Source: Pseudochrobactrum kiredjianiae (GTDB lineage: Bacteria > Pseudomonadota > Alphaproteobacteria > Rhizobiales > Rhizobiaceae). From it: DNA of 64,000 bases. Location: positions 868,001 to 932,000 of the forward strand of contig NZ_JAUCBM010000001.1 in assembly GCF_030362795.1 (NCBI RefSeq). Direction: 5' to 3'. The position numbers and the translations under genes are program-made. The notes below the pieces were generated by a model. That model saw only the letters and a program-made list of their open reading frames with translations. It was not told the DNA's origin and ran no database searches. This document shows, piece by piece, positions 54,005-62,609 of the stretch (position 1 is its first letter; each line of letters begins with the position of its first letter).

Positions 54005-55030
54005 ATGAATAATCAGACCAGTACCGACCAGATGATCACCAATAGCCCGATGCTGGACCATATTCCTCTGTCCGGTGATGATGTTGTTGTGCCGTTTCAG
54101 GTTGAAGGTCTGGACGTGCGCGGCCGTACAGTGCAGCTCGGCGCGGCGCTCGATGCTATTTTGAAACGCCATAACTATCCGGAAGCCGTATCACGGCTGC
54201 TGGGTGAGGCGGCTGTGTTGACCGTGCTGCTTGGAACCTCGCTGAAATTCGATGGTAAATTCATTTTTCAGACTAAGTCTGACGGGCCGGTAGATATGCT
54301 GGTCGTGGATTTCCGCACGCCGGATGCAATCCGCGCCTATGCCCGTTTTGATGAAGAGCGTGTGGCTGAATTTGTGGCGAGCGGTAAGACCAAACCGGAA
54401 GAACTGCTTGGGCAGGGCACTTTGGCGCTGACCGTCGATCAGGGCGAATTCACCCAGCGCTATCAGGGTATTGTCGCATTGGACGGTTCTTCGCTGGAAG
54501 ATATTGCGCGTAACTACTTCATGCAGTCTGAACAGATTGCAACAGAAGTGCAGCTGGCCGTGGCTCGTCTTTTTGAGCGCGGTGCCGATGGCAAGCCAAC
54601 CGAACAATGGCGTGCCGGTGGTCTGATGGTGCAGTTTCTGCCGCAGTCCGAATTGCGTGCCCGCCATCGCGATCTGCACGGCGGTGATAATCCGAATGGT
54701 GCTGAAGCCGAACAAGCTCCGGTTGAGGATGAATGGCAGGAAGCCCGTTCATTGGTTTCGACCATTGACGATTCCGAACTGACTGATCCGCAGGTGCCGT
54801 CTGAGCGTCTGCTGTATCGTCTGTTCCATGAGCGCGGCGTCCGCGTTTATGAAGGCACCAAAGTGGTTGATCATTGCGCCTGTTCACGCGACAAGATTTT
54901 TGGTGTGCTGAAAGGTTTCTCGGCTGAGGAACTGGAACACAGTACTGAAAACGGCAAAATCTCCGTGACCTGTGAGTTCTGCTCCAGCCATTATGATTTT
55001 GATCCGTCTGAACTCGCCGCAGCGCAATGA
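54005..55030 (+). CDS. hslO: Hsp33 redox-regulated chaperone
   Basis: A 341-residue Hsp33. The N-terminal fold has 'VSRLLGEAAVLTVLLGTSLKFDGKFIFQTKSDGPVDMLVVDF' (quoted in parts), and the C-terminal zinc site is CxC...CxxC: 'DHCACSRDKI' and 'CEFCSSHYDFD', giving four cysteines that release zinc on oxidation and turn the chaperone on. Slightly longer than the E. coli form because of a loop near 'NPNGAEAEQAPVEDEW'. Followed by a GNAT gene with ATGA overlap. Confidence 0.95.
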   Translation: MNNQTSTDQMITNSPMLDHIPLSGDDVVVPFQVEGLDVRGRTVQLGAALDAILKRHNYPEAVSRLLGEAAVLTVLLGTSLKFDGKFIFQTKSDGPVDMLVVDFRTPDAIRAYARFDEERVAEFVASGKTKPEELLGQGTLALTVDQGEFTQRYQGIVALDGSSLEDIARNYFMQSEQIATEVQLAVARLFERGADGKPTEQWRAGGLMVQFLPQSELRARHRDLHGGDNPNGAEAEQAPVEDEWQEARSLVSTIDDSELTDPQVPSERLLYRLFHERGVRVYEGTKVVDHCACSRDKIFGVLKGFSAEELEHSTENGKISVTCEFCSSHYDFDPSELAAAQ

Positions 55031-55566
55031 TTGCTAAGGCTGATAAATGTGCCTGCCTGATCCGGCAGGCACGCATCGCTGATGCAGATTTGCTGCCGGA
55101 GATTGAACGCTCGGCAGTGCAGACCTTTGTGGCTGATCCGTCTTTGCATTTTATTCTGGATATGCCGGTGATGTCTGCTGAACAGCATCGTGACTTTATG
55201 CAAAAAGGTCATGTGCTGGTGGCGGAGTGCGGTGATGTGCTGGGTGGATTTCTGGTGGCAGAAGCCATGCCGGATGAAAACCGCCTGCATTTCTGGGAAC
55301 TGTCAGTCCATCAGGATTTTCAGCGCCGTGGTCTCGGTCGCAAATTGCTGGATGCGGCAGCTGATATTGCCAGAGCGCAGGGCTACGCAAGCCTCAGCCT
55401 GACAACATTTGGCGACGTGCCATGGAACCGGCCGTTTTATGAAAGCTGCGATTATCAGGTATTGCCGATATCCGAGTATAATGCACGCTTCCGCTCGATT
55501 GCCGAGCTGGAAGAGTCCATTGGCTTGCCGATTGAGCGCCGCGTGGCGATGATTAAAGCTTTATAA
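55027..55566 (+). CDS. GNAT family N-acetyltransferase
   Basis: A 179-residue acetyltransferase coupled to hslO by an ATGA overlap. 'LHFWELSVHQDFQRRGLGRKLLDAAADIARAQG' contains the acetyl-CoA loop Q-x-R-x-G-x-G (here QRRGLGRKL); 'LSLTTFGDVPWNRPFYESCDY' is the later conserved block with the active-site tyrosine region. Substrate unknown. Confidence 0.87.
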   Translation: MIAKADKCACLIRQARIADADLLPEIERSAVQTFVADPSLHFILDMPVMSAEQHRDFMQKGHVLVAECGDVLGGFLVAEAMPDENRLHFWELSVHQDFQRRGLGRKLLDAAADIARAQGYASLSLTTFGDVPWNRPFYESCDYQVLPISEYNARFRSIAELEESIGLPIERRVAMIKAL

Positions 55567-55977
55567 TTAGTTCAGAACCGGTCTGTGCCCTGGTATGTCG
55601 AGCGAAAATGCCGGTATGGTAATGGCAAATAATTTGCCCTCATCAGGGCTGCCACTCTCATGATTTTGCATCATATAGCTGCCGGACATCATGCCGGATG
55701 AGGTTGTGAGCGGACAGCCGGATGAATACTGATAGCTGTCACCGGGGCTTAAAAATGGTTCTTCGCCCACGACGCCGGGGCCGCGCACTTCTTCAGTCCG
55801 TCCATGCGCATCGGTGATTTTCCATGTCCGCGATCGTAATTGCACCGGAATATCCGAGTGATTGATAATCGTTACCCGATAAGCCCAGACATAGCGGGAT
55901 TCATCAGGAGCGGATTGCTCTTCCAGATAAAACGGCTCAACGGTGACTTCGATATTCTCGGTAATTGCACGATACAT
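55567..55977 (-). CDS. apaG: ApaG (DUF525) protein
   Basis: A 136-residue protein. I use the ATG at 55977, which yields the family start '[19 protein letters not shown]'; upstream codons lack support. '[30 protein letters not shown]' and '[27 protein letters not shown]' are hallmark blocks of the fibronectin-like ApaG fold, including the GxGxxG pyrophosphate-like loop. Function in bacteria is unsettled. It converges on the GNAT gene and is followed on the same strand by metZ upstream. Confidence 0.94.
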   Translation of the reverse strand: MYRAITENIEVTVEPFYLEEQSAPDESRYVWAYRVTIINHSDIPVQLRSRTWKITDAHGRTEEVRGPGVVGEEPFLSPGDSYQYSSGCPLTTSSGMMSGSYMMQNHESGSPDEGKLFAITIPAFSLDIPGHRPVLN

Positions 55978-56054
55978 AGAGGCTACTCTGAAAAGCCATG
56001 GGAGCTGGCAGGACATGACGGCTGCTGACAAATCAACAGCCGTCTGATGTCAGT

Positions 56055-57251
56055 TTAGCCTTGAGCGGCTTTCAGTGCAAAGCCAATATCATCGATAAGA
56101 TCATCCGCATCTTCCAGACCGATGGAAAGGCGCAGCAAGCTGTCGGTAATGCCGAGTTCCGCTTTGGCTTCATCGCTGAGGTTTTTATGCGTTGAGGTCG
56201 CCGGATGGGTAATCAGGCTCTTTGCATCGCCGAGATTGTTGGAAATGCTGATGACTTCCAGCGCATTTTCAAATGCAAAAGCTGCTTTCTTGCCGCCTTT
56301 GAGTTCCAGTGCGATCATGGTTGAACCGCCGGTCATCTGCTTGGCGATAATATCGGCCTGCGGGTGATCTTTACGACCCGGATAAATCACGCGGGCAATC
56401 CCATTCTGCTCGGCCAGAAAATCGGCGATCTTAGCGGCAGAACGGGTTTGCGCTTCCACACGCACGGCCAGCGTTTCCAGGCCTTTGAGCATTGTCCATG
56501 CATTAAACGGGCTAAGACCCGGGCCGGTATGGCGGAAATAATCCTGCAGAACGTCTGTAATCCACTCGCGATCAGACAGAACAACGCCGCCGAGGCAACG
56601 TCCCTGACCGTCAATATGTTTGGTGGCGGAATAGACGACAATATGGGCACCAAGCTCTAACGGGCGCTGATAAAGCGGGGTGGCGAATACGTTATCGACG
56701 ATCAGTTTAGCGCCGATAGAGTTTGCAAGTCCCGCAATTCTGGCAATATCCATCACTTCGAGTGTCGGATTGGTCGGGCTTTCCAGAAACATCACTTTGG
56801 TATTCGGGCGAACGGCATTTTCCCAGTTTTCAAAATTCACACCGTCAATCAGGGTGAATTCTACGCCGTATTTCGGCAGCAGAGTTTCAATAATGTATCG
56901 ACAGGAGCCAAACATTGCTTTGGCCGCCAGCACATGGTCACCGGCATGCACCTGACAGAGAATTGCAGCGGCAACTGCAGCCATGCCGGAGGCGGTAGCG
57001 CGTGCTTCTTCTGCACCCTCAATCGCGCACATGCGCTTTTCAAACATATCCGTCGTCGGATTGGCATAGCGGGAATAAATGAAACCCGGATCTTCGCCGG
57101 TAAAGCGTGCTTCGCAGGCTTCCGCACTGTCATAAACAAAGCCCTGCGTCAGAAACAGTGCTTCGGATGTTTCTCCATAAGGCGTGCGGGTTGTGCCGCT
57201 ATGCACCAACTGTGTTGCGGGGCGAAGGGTACGGGTATGTATCTTTGTCAT
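56055..57251 (-). CDS. metZ: O-succinylhomoserine sulfhydrylase
   Basis: A 398-residue PLP enzyme that converts O-succinylhomoserine and sulfide to homocysteine, giving direct sulfhydrylation in methionine synthesis. 'YSRYANPTTDMFEKRMCAIEGAEEARATASGMAAV' (parts quoted) is the Cys/Met-metabolism signature; the Schiff-base lysine is in 'VYSATKHIDGQGRCLGGV'. Its 5' leader holds a SAM-II riboswitch and a terminator hairpin, so expression falls when SAM is high. Confidence 0.95.
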   Translation of the reverse strand: MTKIHTRTLRPATQLVHSGTTRTPYGETSEALFLTQGFVYDSAEACEARFTGEDPGFIYSRYANPTTDMFEKRMCAIEGAEEARATASGMAAVAAAILCQVHAGDHVLAAKAMFGSCRYIIETLLPKYGVEFTLIDGVNFENWENAVRPNTKVMFLESPTNPTLEVMDIARIAGLANSIGAKLIVDNVFATPLYQRPLELGAHIVVYSATKHIDGQGRCLGGVVLSDREWITDVLQDYFRHTGPGLSPFNAWTMLKGLETLAVRVEAQTRSAAKIADFLAEQNGIARVIYPGRKDHPQADIIAKQMTGGSTMIALELKGGKKAAFAFENALEVISISNNLGDAKSLITHPATSTHKNLSDEAKAELGITDSLLRLSIGLEDADDLIDDIGFALKAAQG

Positions 57252-57332
57252 CGGTCCAACCTATATAAAAGGATGGTCGGCAGGGTTCGGGCCACACCGG
57301 CCAATAAAAAACCGGCCTATGCATGAAGACGC

Positions 57333-57359
57333 AAAAAGGCCGGTTCGGAACCGCGGCCA
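57333..57359 (-). terminator. Attenuator hairpin of metZ
   Basis: On the minus strand GGCCGCGGTTC pairs with GAACCGGCC, followed by TTTTT. It is placed between the SAM-II element and the metZ start, so it can stop transcription when the switch is bound. Confidence 0.75.
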
Positions 57360-57361
57360 TA

Positions 57362-57414
57362 TTTAGCAACTTCTTTAACGTGGCTGCAAGCCGGCCGGCA
57401 AATCACCACGAGTG
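57362..57414 (-). ncRNA. SAM-II riboswitch
   Basis: The minus strand reads CGTGGTGATTTG ... GGCTTGCAGCCACG ... GCTAAA, matching the SAM-II consensus of Rhizobiales: CGTGG pairs with CCACG, and the pseudoknot region ends with GCTAAA. A promoter with TTGACA (minus strand, 57441-57446) would start the transcript about here. It precedes metZ as in Agrobacterium and Brucella. Confidence 0.93.
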
Positions 57415-57560
57415 TTTTTTGTAGGACTGTTATCATCGCGCTGTCAAGGGCGGGATTTCACGGGACTTGACAGGAAGGAGTGAAATCTATCTGTAAAAGC
57501 ACCCATTACAGTAGCCCTCTTTTAACCGTTAATGGTTAGGGTGCGGCAAAATATAATTTT

Positions 57561-58664
57561 ATGACTGGACATATAATGACCCGAGATAGCGGAATTTTGG
57601 CAGACAGCGATATTGCGGCTCTGTTTGAAACCGGCGCGCTGATGTCAGCGCGCGCCTTGGATCATGATCAGATACAGCCGGCCAGTCTGGATTTGCGTTT
57701 GAGCAGCAAGGCCTATCGTGTGCGCGCCTCTTTTATGCCGGGGCCAAATACACCGGTTGCCAAGAAGCTTGAACGCCTGAAGCTCCATGAAATTGACCTG
57801 AGTGAAGGTGCGGTATTGGAAACCGGCTGTGTTTATATCGTGCCACTGCTGGAAGCTTTGGCGCTGCCGCAGGAATTATCGGCTTCCGCTAATCCGAAAA
57901 GCTCGACAGGTCGTCTGGATATTTTCACCCGTGTCATCACAGATAGTGCGCAGGAATTTGACAAGGTGCCTGCCGGTTATCACGGCCCGCTTTATCTGGA
58001 AGTCAGTCCGCGCACATTCCCGATTGTTGCCCGTACCGGTTCGCGCCTGTCGCAAATCCGTTTCCGCAAAGGTGGCGCGCAACTCAATGAAGCTGAACTC
58101 AGTGCATTGCACACGGCTGAAACACTGGTAGCTTCCGCAACGCCGAATGTTTCCAATGGTGGTATTGCGCTGTCGATTGATCTGAGCGGTGGTGAAAACG
58201 GCCTGATCGGCTATCGCGGTAAACATCATACATCCGTTGTCGATGTGGATAAGCGCGCGCAGCATGATGTGCTGGATTTCTGGGAGCCGATTTATGATCG
58301 CGGCCACCGTGAACTGGTGCTGGATCCGGATGAGTTCTACATTCTGGTTTCGCAGGAAGCCGTGCATGTGCCGCCGCTTTATGCTGCGGAAATGACCCCG
58401 TTTGATCCGCTGGTCGGTGAGTTCCGCGTGCATTATGCCGGTTTCTTTGATCCGGGCTTTGGCAATGTGTCTGCGGGCGGGCAGGGCAGCCGTGCGGTGC
58501 TCGAAGTGCGTAGCCATGAAGTGCCGTTTATTCTTGAACACGGACAGATCGTTGGTCGTCTGATTTACGAACATATGCTCAAACGTCCAAAAGCACTCTA
58601 TGGCAGCGATCTCGGCTCGCATTATCAGGCGCAGGGTCTGAAGCTTTCTAAACATTTTCGCTGA
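57561..58664 (+). CDS. dcd: dCTP deaminase, long form
   Basis: A 367-residue 2'-deoxycytidine 5'-triphosphate deaminase. This alphaproteobacterial long form has two dUTPase-like beta domains. 'LEHGQIVGRLIYEHMLKRPKALYGSDLGSHYQ' and 'SASANPKSSTGRLDIFTRVITDSAQEFDKVPAGYHGPLYLEVSP' (parts) contain the trimer and nucleotide-binding motifs; 'FDPGFG' is the loop around the substrate base. It turns dCTP to dUTP for thymidylate synthesis. The in-frame ATG at 57576 is also possible as start. Confidence 0.93.
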   Translation: MTGHIMTRDSGILADSDIAALFETGALMSARALDHDQIQPASLDLRLSSKAYRVRASFMPGPNTPVAKKLERLKLHEIDLSEGAVLETGCVYIVPLLEALALPQELSASANPKSSTGRLDIFTRVITDSAQEFDKVPAGYHGPLYLEVSPRTFPIVARTGSRLSQIRFRKGGAQLNEAELSALHTAETLVASATPNVSNGGIALSIDLSGGENGLIGYRGKHHTSVVDVDKRAQHDVLDFWEPIYDRGHRELVLDPDEFYILVSQEAVHVPPLYAAEMTPFDPLVGEFRVHYAGFFDPGFGNVSAGGQGSRAVLEVRSHEVPFILEHGQIVGRLIYEHMLKRPKALYGSDLGSHYQAQGLKLSKHFR

Positions 58665-58689
58665 TTGAATGACACATATATAATACTCT

Positions 58690-58720
58690 AAGGCCGCAAT
58701 ATTTATATTGCGGCCTTTTT
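58690..58720 (+). terminator. Terminator of dcd
   Basis: AAGGCCGCAATA pairs with TATTGCGGCCTT across a short loop, followed by a T-run; 26 bases past the stop of dcd. Confidence 0.92.
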
Positions 58721-58802
58721 ATATGGATTGTCCTGATGGTGTTTGACTGCGGCAGTTCTGCGCTCTAATTTCAGGTGAAGCTGGGGGAGAGCGTAATTGG
58801 AC

Positions 58803-59795
58803 ATGACGACAAAACAGGATGGGGCAAAATCTGACGGTTCACAGACACAGCGTCTGACGCTGGGGATTGTTGTTTTGCCCGGCTTTACGCTGTCGGCTCT
58901 CAGCCTGTTTCTCGATCCGTTTCGCCTCGCTGCTGATGATAAGGACAAGAGTCGTCAAATTCGCTGCGGCTGGAAAATTTGCACATTGAACGGCCTGCCG
59001 GTTGAATCCAGTTCCGGTATGACCGTGACGCCTACTGCACCAATCGGCGCACTGGACGATTGCGATTATATCGCCGTTGTCGGTGGTGTACTGCCGCATT
59101 ACCGCCCGGGGCAGAGCGCATTAATTGAAGTGCTGAAACGTGCAGACCGGCAGAAAAAGAATGTTATCGGTCTGTGTACCGCTGCCTTTATTGTCGCTGA
59201 GGCAGGACTACTGGAAGATCGTAATTGCTGTGTGAACTGGTTCCATAAAGAAGATTTTCTCCAGCTTTTTGACGGTTTCACAGCGGATACAACCAGTCTG
59301 TTTCACCGTAGCGGCAGGCATTTTACCTGCGCGGGCGGGTTGGGGGCTGCATCACTGGCGCTCTCTATCATACAGGCGGAAATTTCCGAGGAACTGGCGC
59401 GTAAAAGCGCATCCATTCTGATGTTCCCTTATGAATTGCTTTCATCAGAGCAGCCTGCATTGAGCTTCAATGGTGTGCGGTCGCCGATGATCCGCAAAGC
59501 TATTCGTATTTTTGAAGAAACGCTGGAAGACCCGCTGGCAATGGCAGAAGTGGCGCGGCGTCTTGGTATTTCCACCCGCCAGATGGAGCGGGGCTTTCAG
59601 CTCGGGCTTGGCAAAACTGCTTTTCAGGTGCGCGAGGAGTTGCGGGTACAGCGCGCTAAAGAGTTGCTGACAACCAGCAATGCATCCTTGCTTGAGGTGG
59701 CGGTTGCGAGCGGTTTCACCGATACACGGAGCATGAATCGTTCTTTTATGCGTCAGAACCAGAACCTACCGCGCAGTTACAGAAATAATCGCTGA
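58803..59795 (+). CDS. GlxA-family AraC regulator (DJ-1/PfpI-like N-terminal domain)
   Basis: A 330-residue regulator; ATG at 58803 (a TTG at 58797 is possible) after GGGGGAGAG. Residues ~18-185 form a class I glutamine amidotransferase-like domain, 'LTLGIVVLPGFTLSALSLFLDPFRLA' and 'VIGLCTAAFIVAEAGLL' with the Cys of GLCTAA; the C-terminal ~100 residues are AraC helix-turn-helix pairs ('MAEVARRLGISTRQMERGFQLG', 'LLEVAVASGFTDTRSMNRSF'). GlxA-like proteins bind amines such as choline or carnitine breakdown products. The target is not visible in the window. Confidence 0.9.
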   Translation: MTTKQDGAKSDGSQTQRLTLGIVVLPGFTLSALSLFLDPFRLAADDKDKSRQIRCGWKICTLNGLPVESSSGMTVTPTAPIGALDDCDYIAVVGGVLPHYRPGQSALIEVLKRADRQKKNVIGLCTAAFIVAEAGLLEDRNCCVNWFHKEDFLQLFDGFTADTTSLFHRSGRHFTCAGGLGAASLALSIIQAEISEELARKSASILMFPYELLSSEQPALSFNGVRSPMIRKAIRIFEETLEDPLAMAEVARRLGISTRQMERGFQLGLGKTAFQVREELRVQRAKELLTTSNASLLEVAVASGFTDTRSMNRSFMRQNQNLPRSYRNNR

Positions 59796-59874
59796 AAGAT
59801 GAAGCGAAAATCGTGAAGGCTTGTCACGCCGGATATTCGCGCTTATTTGTCTGTCTCAACAAAGGAGTGCTTTT

Positions 59875-60141
59875 ATGTCTGACCGTGCTACCCGTTTTCT
59901 GGGCGATACACCGGCTCGTGTGATCGTTAAATTGATTTTGGTGTCGCTGGTTGTCGGCGTTGTTATGCATGCCTTTAACTGGACGCCTTATGATATTCTC
60001 TGGAACATCCGCGATTTCTTTGTAAGAATCTGGAATATGGGCTTTTCGGCATTGTCGCGCTTTACTGATTATCTGCTGTTGGGTGCCGCAGTTGTAATCC
60101 CTGCCTTTATTTTGCTCAGAATTATCAATTACAGAAAATAA
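59875..60141 (+). CDS. DUF6460 membrane protein
   Basis: An 88-residue inner membrane protein; ATG at 59875 with AAAGGAG before it, and the longer frame to 59821 is not needed. Two membrane helices ('IVKLILVSLVVGVVMHAF' and 'YLLLGAAVVIPAFILLRIIN') flank a central stretch with 'WTPYDILWNIRDFFVRIWNMGF'. This matches the small DUF6460 family of Rhizobiales. Function unknown; it may be cotranscribed with the CAP gene 28 bases downstream. Confidence 0.85.
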   Translation: MSDRATRFLGDTPARVIVKLILVSLVVGVVMHAFNWTPYDILWNIRDFFVRIWNMGFSALSRFTDYLLLGAAVVIPAFILLRIINYRK

Positions 60142-60169
60142 CAGCGCTCATTTTTAAATTGTGGTTTTG

Positions 60170-60664
60170 ATGATTGATACATTGCTGATTTCACGCCGCC
60201 GGTTGCTGGTTGCCGGTGGGGCACTCTTGTTAAGCCCTGCACTCATTCCGGTTGCTGATGCTTTTGCAGAGGATGATGTTGTGGAGATGGTCAATAAGGT
60301 GCGTCGCCAATATGGCGTGCCGCCGATGCAGCCGGAGGCAAGGCTTGAAAAAGCGGCGCTTCATCAGGCAAAGCTGATGGCTAATGCCGGTAAGATCGGC
60401 CATAGTATCGGCTGGGGCAATACATTTACCGGCCGCTTAAAACAGGCTGGCATTCGTGGACCTGCGGCAGAAAATGTTGCCTCCGGCCAGAAAGATGTGC
60501 CAGCAGCGCTGAATGCATGGCTGAATTCGGCAGGACATCGGAAAAACCTGCTTGATCCGATTTTCACCCGTTATGGTCTTGCTTATGCGGCACGGGCAGA
60601 CAAGCCGCATTACCTTTATTGGGCGATGCTCTATGGCATTGAAGTGCCGCAAGTCATGCCATGA
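60170..60664 (+). CDS. Tat-exported CAP-domain protein
   Basis: A 164-residue protein. 'SRRRLLVAGGALLLSPALIPVADAFA' (residues 8-33, quoted in parts) is a twin-arginine signal. The CAP (SCP/TAPS) domain covers the rest: 'HQAKLMANAGKIGHSIGWG' holds the first metal-ligand histidine and 'ENVASGQKDVPAALNAWLNSAGHRKNLL' the ENxA...W..S.GHR.N signature with the second histidine. Bacterial CAP proteins act in the envelope but their substrates are mostly unknown. An upstream GTG at 60161 is also in frame. Confidence 0.9.
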   Translation: MIDTLLISRRRLLVAGGALLLSPALIPVADAFAEDDVVEMVNKVRRQYGVPPMQPEARLEKAALHQAKLMANAGKIGHSIGWGNTFTGRLKQAGIRGPAAENVASGQKDVPAALNAWLNSAGHRKNLLDPIFTRYGLAYAARADKPHYLYWAMLYGIEVPQVMP

Positions 60665-60851
60665 GCAGGCGCGACAAATTGCTGTGATGGTGCAGAATTA
60701 TACTGACCATCATTGCAAAACAGGATATGTCTTTGCAGGAACTTCTGCACTGACCGATAAAAATATCCACGACTACTCATGAGTTAAGAGTAGTCAGCAC
60801 GGCTGACAGCAGAGTCTTTTTATTTCTGCCTGCTTTCTATCGTGTGGTATT

Positions 60852-62213
60852 ATGTTCAAGCCAGATAATGACGCGCTCGAAACGTCGCTCGTTCGTCCGT
60901 TTAACGTCACGCATCGTATGGTGCTGACGATTGCTATTCCTATGACGCTGGCCGGTATGACCACGCCTCTGCTGGGGCTGGTGGATACGGGTGTAATCGG
61001 ACAGCTCGGCAATGCCGGTATGCTCGGTGGTCTGGCTATGGGCGCGCTGGTCTTCGATTGTCTGTTTTCGGTATTCGGCTTTTTGCGTTCCGGCACCACC
61101 GGACTGGTGGCGCAGGCGATGGGACGTGGTGACCAGAGCGAAGAAATCATGGTATTCTGGCGTGCGATCATTGTTGCGCTGGTGGCCGGTCTCTTGATGA
61201 TCGCCATTCTGCCGCTGACCCTCTATGCGGCCAATGATATTCTTAAGCCTACATCCGATACAGCCAAGGCGCTGAACGAATATGTGTCGATCCGTATGCT
61301 CTCGGCACCGATGGCACTGGTCAATTTCTCGGTTTTGGGTTTGTTACTCGGGCGAGGCAAAGGCCTTTTTGGTCTGGCACTGCAATTCCTGCTCAATGGC
61401 ATCAATATCATTTTGGCATTGGTGCTTGGTTTGGGATTAGGCTGGGAAGTCTATGGTGTGGCATGGGCGACCGTGACGGGTGAAACTGTCGCTGCAATCA
61501 CTGGTATGAGTATTCTGATCTGGCGTGGCGGCGCATTGCGCAAGCTGGATATCAACCGCCTTTTCGACAAGGCCGGTATGTGGCGCATGATTGTCATCAG
61601 CCGTGATATTATGATCCGTTCATTATTGCTGATGTCGACTTATGTGTTCTTTGCCCGTGTCGGTAATGAAATGGGCACCATCACACTGGCCGCCAATGCT
61701 GTGTTGATGAACTTCTATCTGGTGGTCGGTTTCTTTCTGGAAGGTGTGACGATAGCTGCCGAGCAGCTGGCAGGACGTGCGGTCGGTGCGCGTTATAGTC
61801 CGGCTTTCCGCCGCTCCATCCAGTTGACCTTTTTCTGGGGAATGCTGATGGCGGTGGTTATGGGGCTGATCTTCCTCGCTTTTGGCGATCGTCTGGTCAA
61901 TATTCTGACCACCGAGCCGGATGTACGCCAGATGGCGGTTTATTATCTGCCTTGGGTGTCGCTCACAGCACTAACCGGCCTTTATGCCTTCCAGATGGAC
62001 AGCATTTTCATAGGCGCTTCCTGGTCAAAAGACATGCGCAATATGATGTTCCTGTCGCTGTTTGTCTTCTTCGGTGTGCTGTATGGCACGCGTGAATGGC
62101 TGGGCAATCACAGCCTGTGGTTGGCGCTGAATATGTTCCTGTTTATTCGCGGGGTGACTTTATCAGTGATGCTGCCACGGCGCTATCGTGGTGAATTTCC
62201 GGCGGGCTTATAA
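60852..62213 (+). CDS. MATE family efflux transporter
   Basis: A 453-residue carrier with twelve helices in two six-helix halves. 'MTLAGMTTPLLGLVDTGVIGQLGNAGMLGGLAMGALVFDCLF' (in parts) is the N-half start with the family 'VDTxxxGxLG' motif, and 'VFFARVGNEMGTITLAANAVLMNFYLV' the C-half start with the 'GTxxLAAN' repeat. This is the DinF-like branch. It exports cationic drugs or other compounds using H+ or Na+. A terminator at 62232-62259 follows. Confidence 0.9.
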   Translation: MFKPDNDALETSLVRPFNVTHRMVLTIAIPMTLAGMTTPLLGLVDTGVIGQLGNAGMLGGLAMGALVFDCLFSVFGFLRSGTTGLVAQAMGRGDQSEEIMVFWRAIIVALVAGLLMIAILPLTLYAANDILKPTSDTAKALNEYVSIRMLSAPMALVNFSVLGLLLGRGKGLFGLALQFLLNGINIILALVLGLGLGWEVYGVAWATVTGETVAAITGMSILIWRGGALRKLDINRLFDKAGMWRMIVISRDIMIRSLLLMSTYVFFARVGNEMGTITLAANAVLMNFYLVVGFFLEGVTIAAEQLAGRAVGARYSPAFRRSIQLTFFWGMLMAVVMGLIFLAFGDRLVNILTTEPDVRQMAVYYLPWVSLTALTGLYAFQMDSIFIGASWSKDMRNMMFLSLFVFFGVLYGTREWLGNHSLWLALNMFLFIRGVTLSVMLPRRYRGEFPAGL

Positions 62214-62609
62214 AGCAAATATGTTTTCAAAGAACCGGATGCGGCAGCGCATCCGGTTCATTTTTGTTGGATTTAAAGCATTTCCAGCAAAAGTGCGAAG
62301 CGGTTTTGCGTAGGATAATGCGTAACAACAAATGCTTAGAGCGGTTGCAACTATTCATTTCTGTAACCGCTTTAAGCATATTTTTTATAAAATCGCTTTG
62401 CGCATTGTTGGTGTGATTTTCGGATTTACATGGACTTGCGGCAGAATAATTTCAAGAAAACCAACCGCTTATGTTGTGTGCCAAGACAAACATTAATTAA
62501 AAATTAATAAATAAAATCAATAGCTAAACAGCTCCGCGTTAACGAAGCATCAAGGTTAATAGATCATTATCTGACTATAGTCGTCTTGTTGAGTGAGTGG
62601 AGTGTTCCG
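62214..62609. other. Intergenic region with terminator and repeats
   Basis: Contains the MATE terminator (GAACCGGATGCG / CGCATCCGGTTC, 62232-62259, then TTTTT), family C repeat 62278-62322, a related AGCGGTT / AACCGCT stem near 62341-62374, and AT-rich promoter-like sequence before the SleB-type gene. Confidence 0.8.
62278..62322. repeat. Dispersed palindromic repeat, family C
   Basis: Copy 2 of the 45-bp unit seen at 53781-53825, matching 42 of 45 bases, in the same orientation. Confidence 0.9.
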
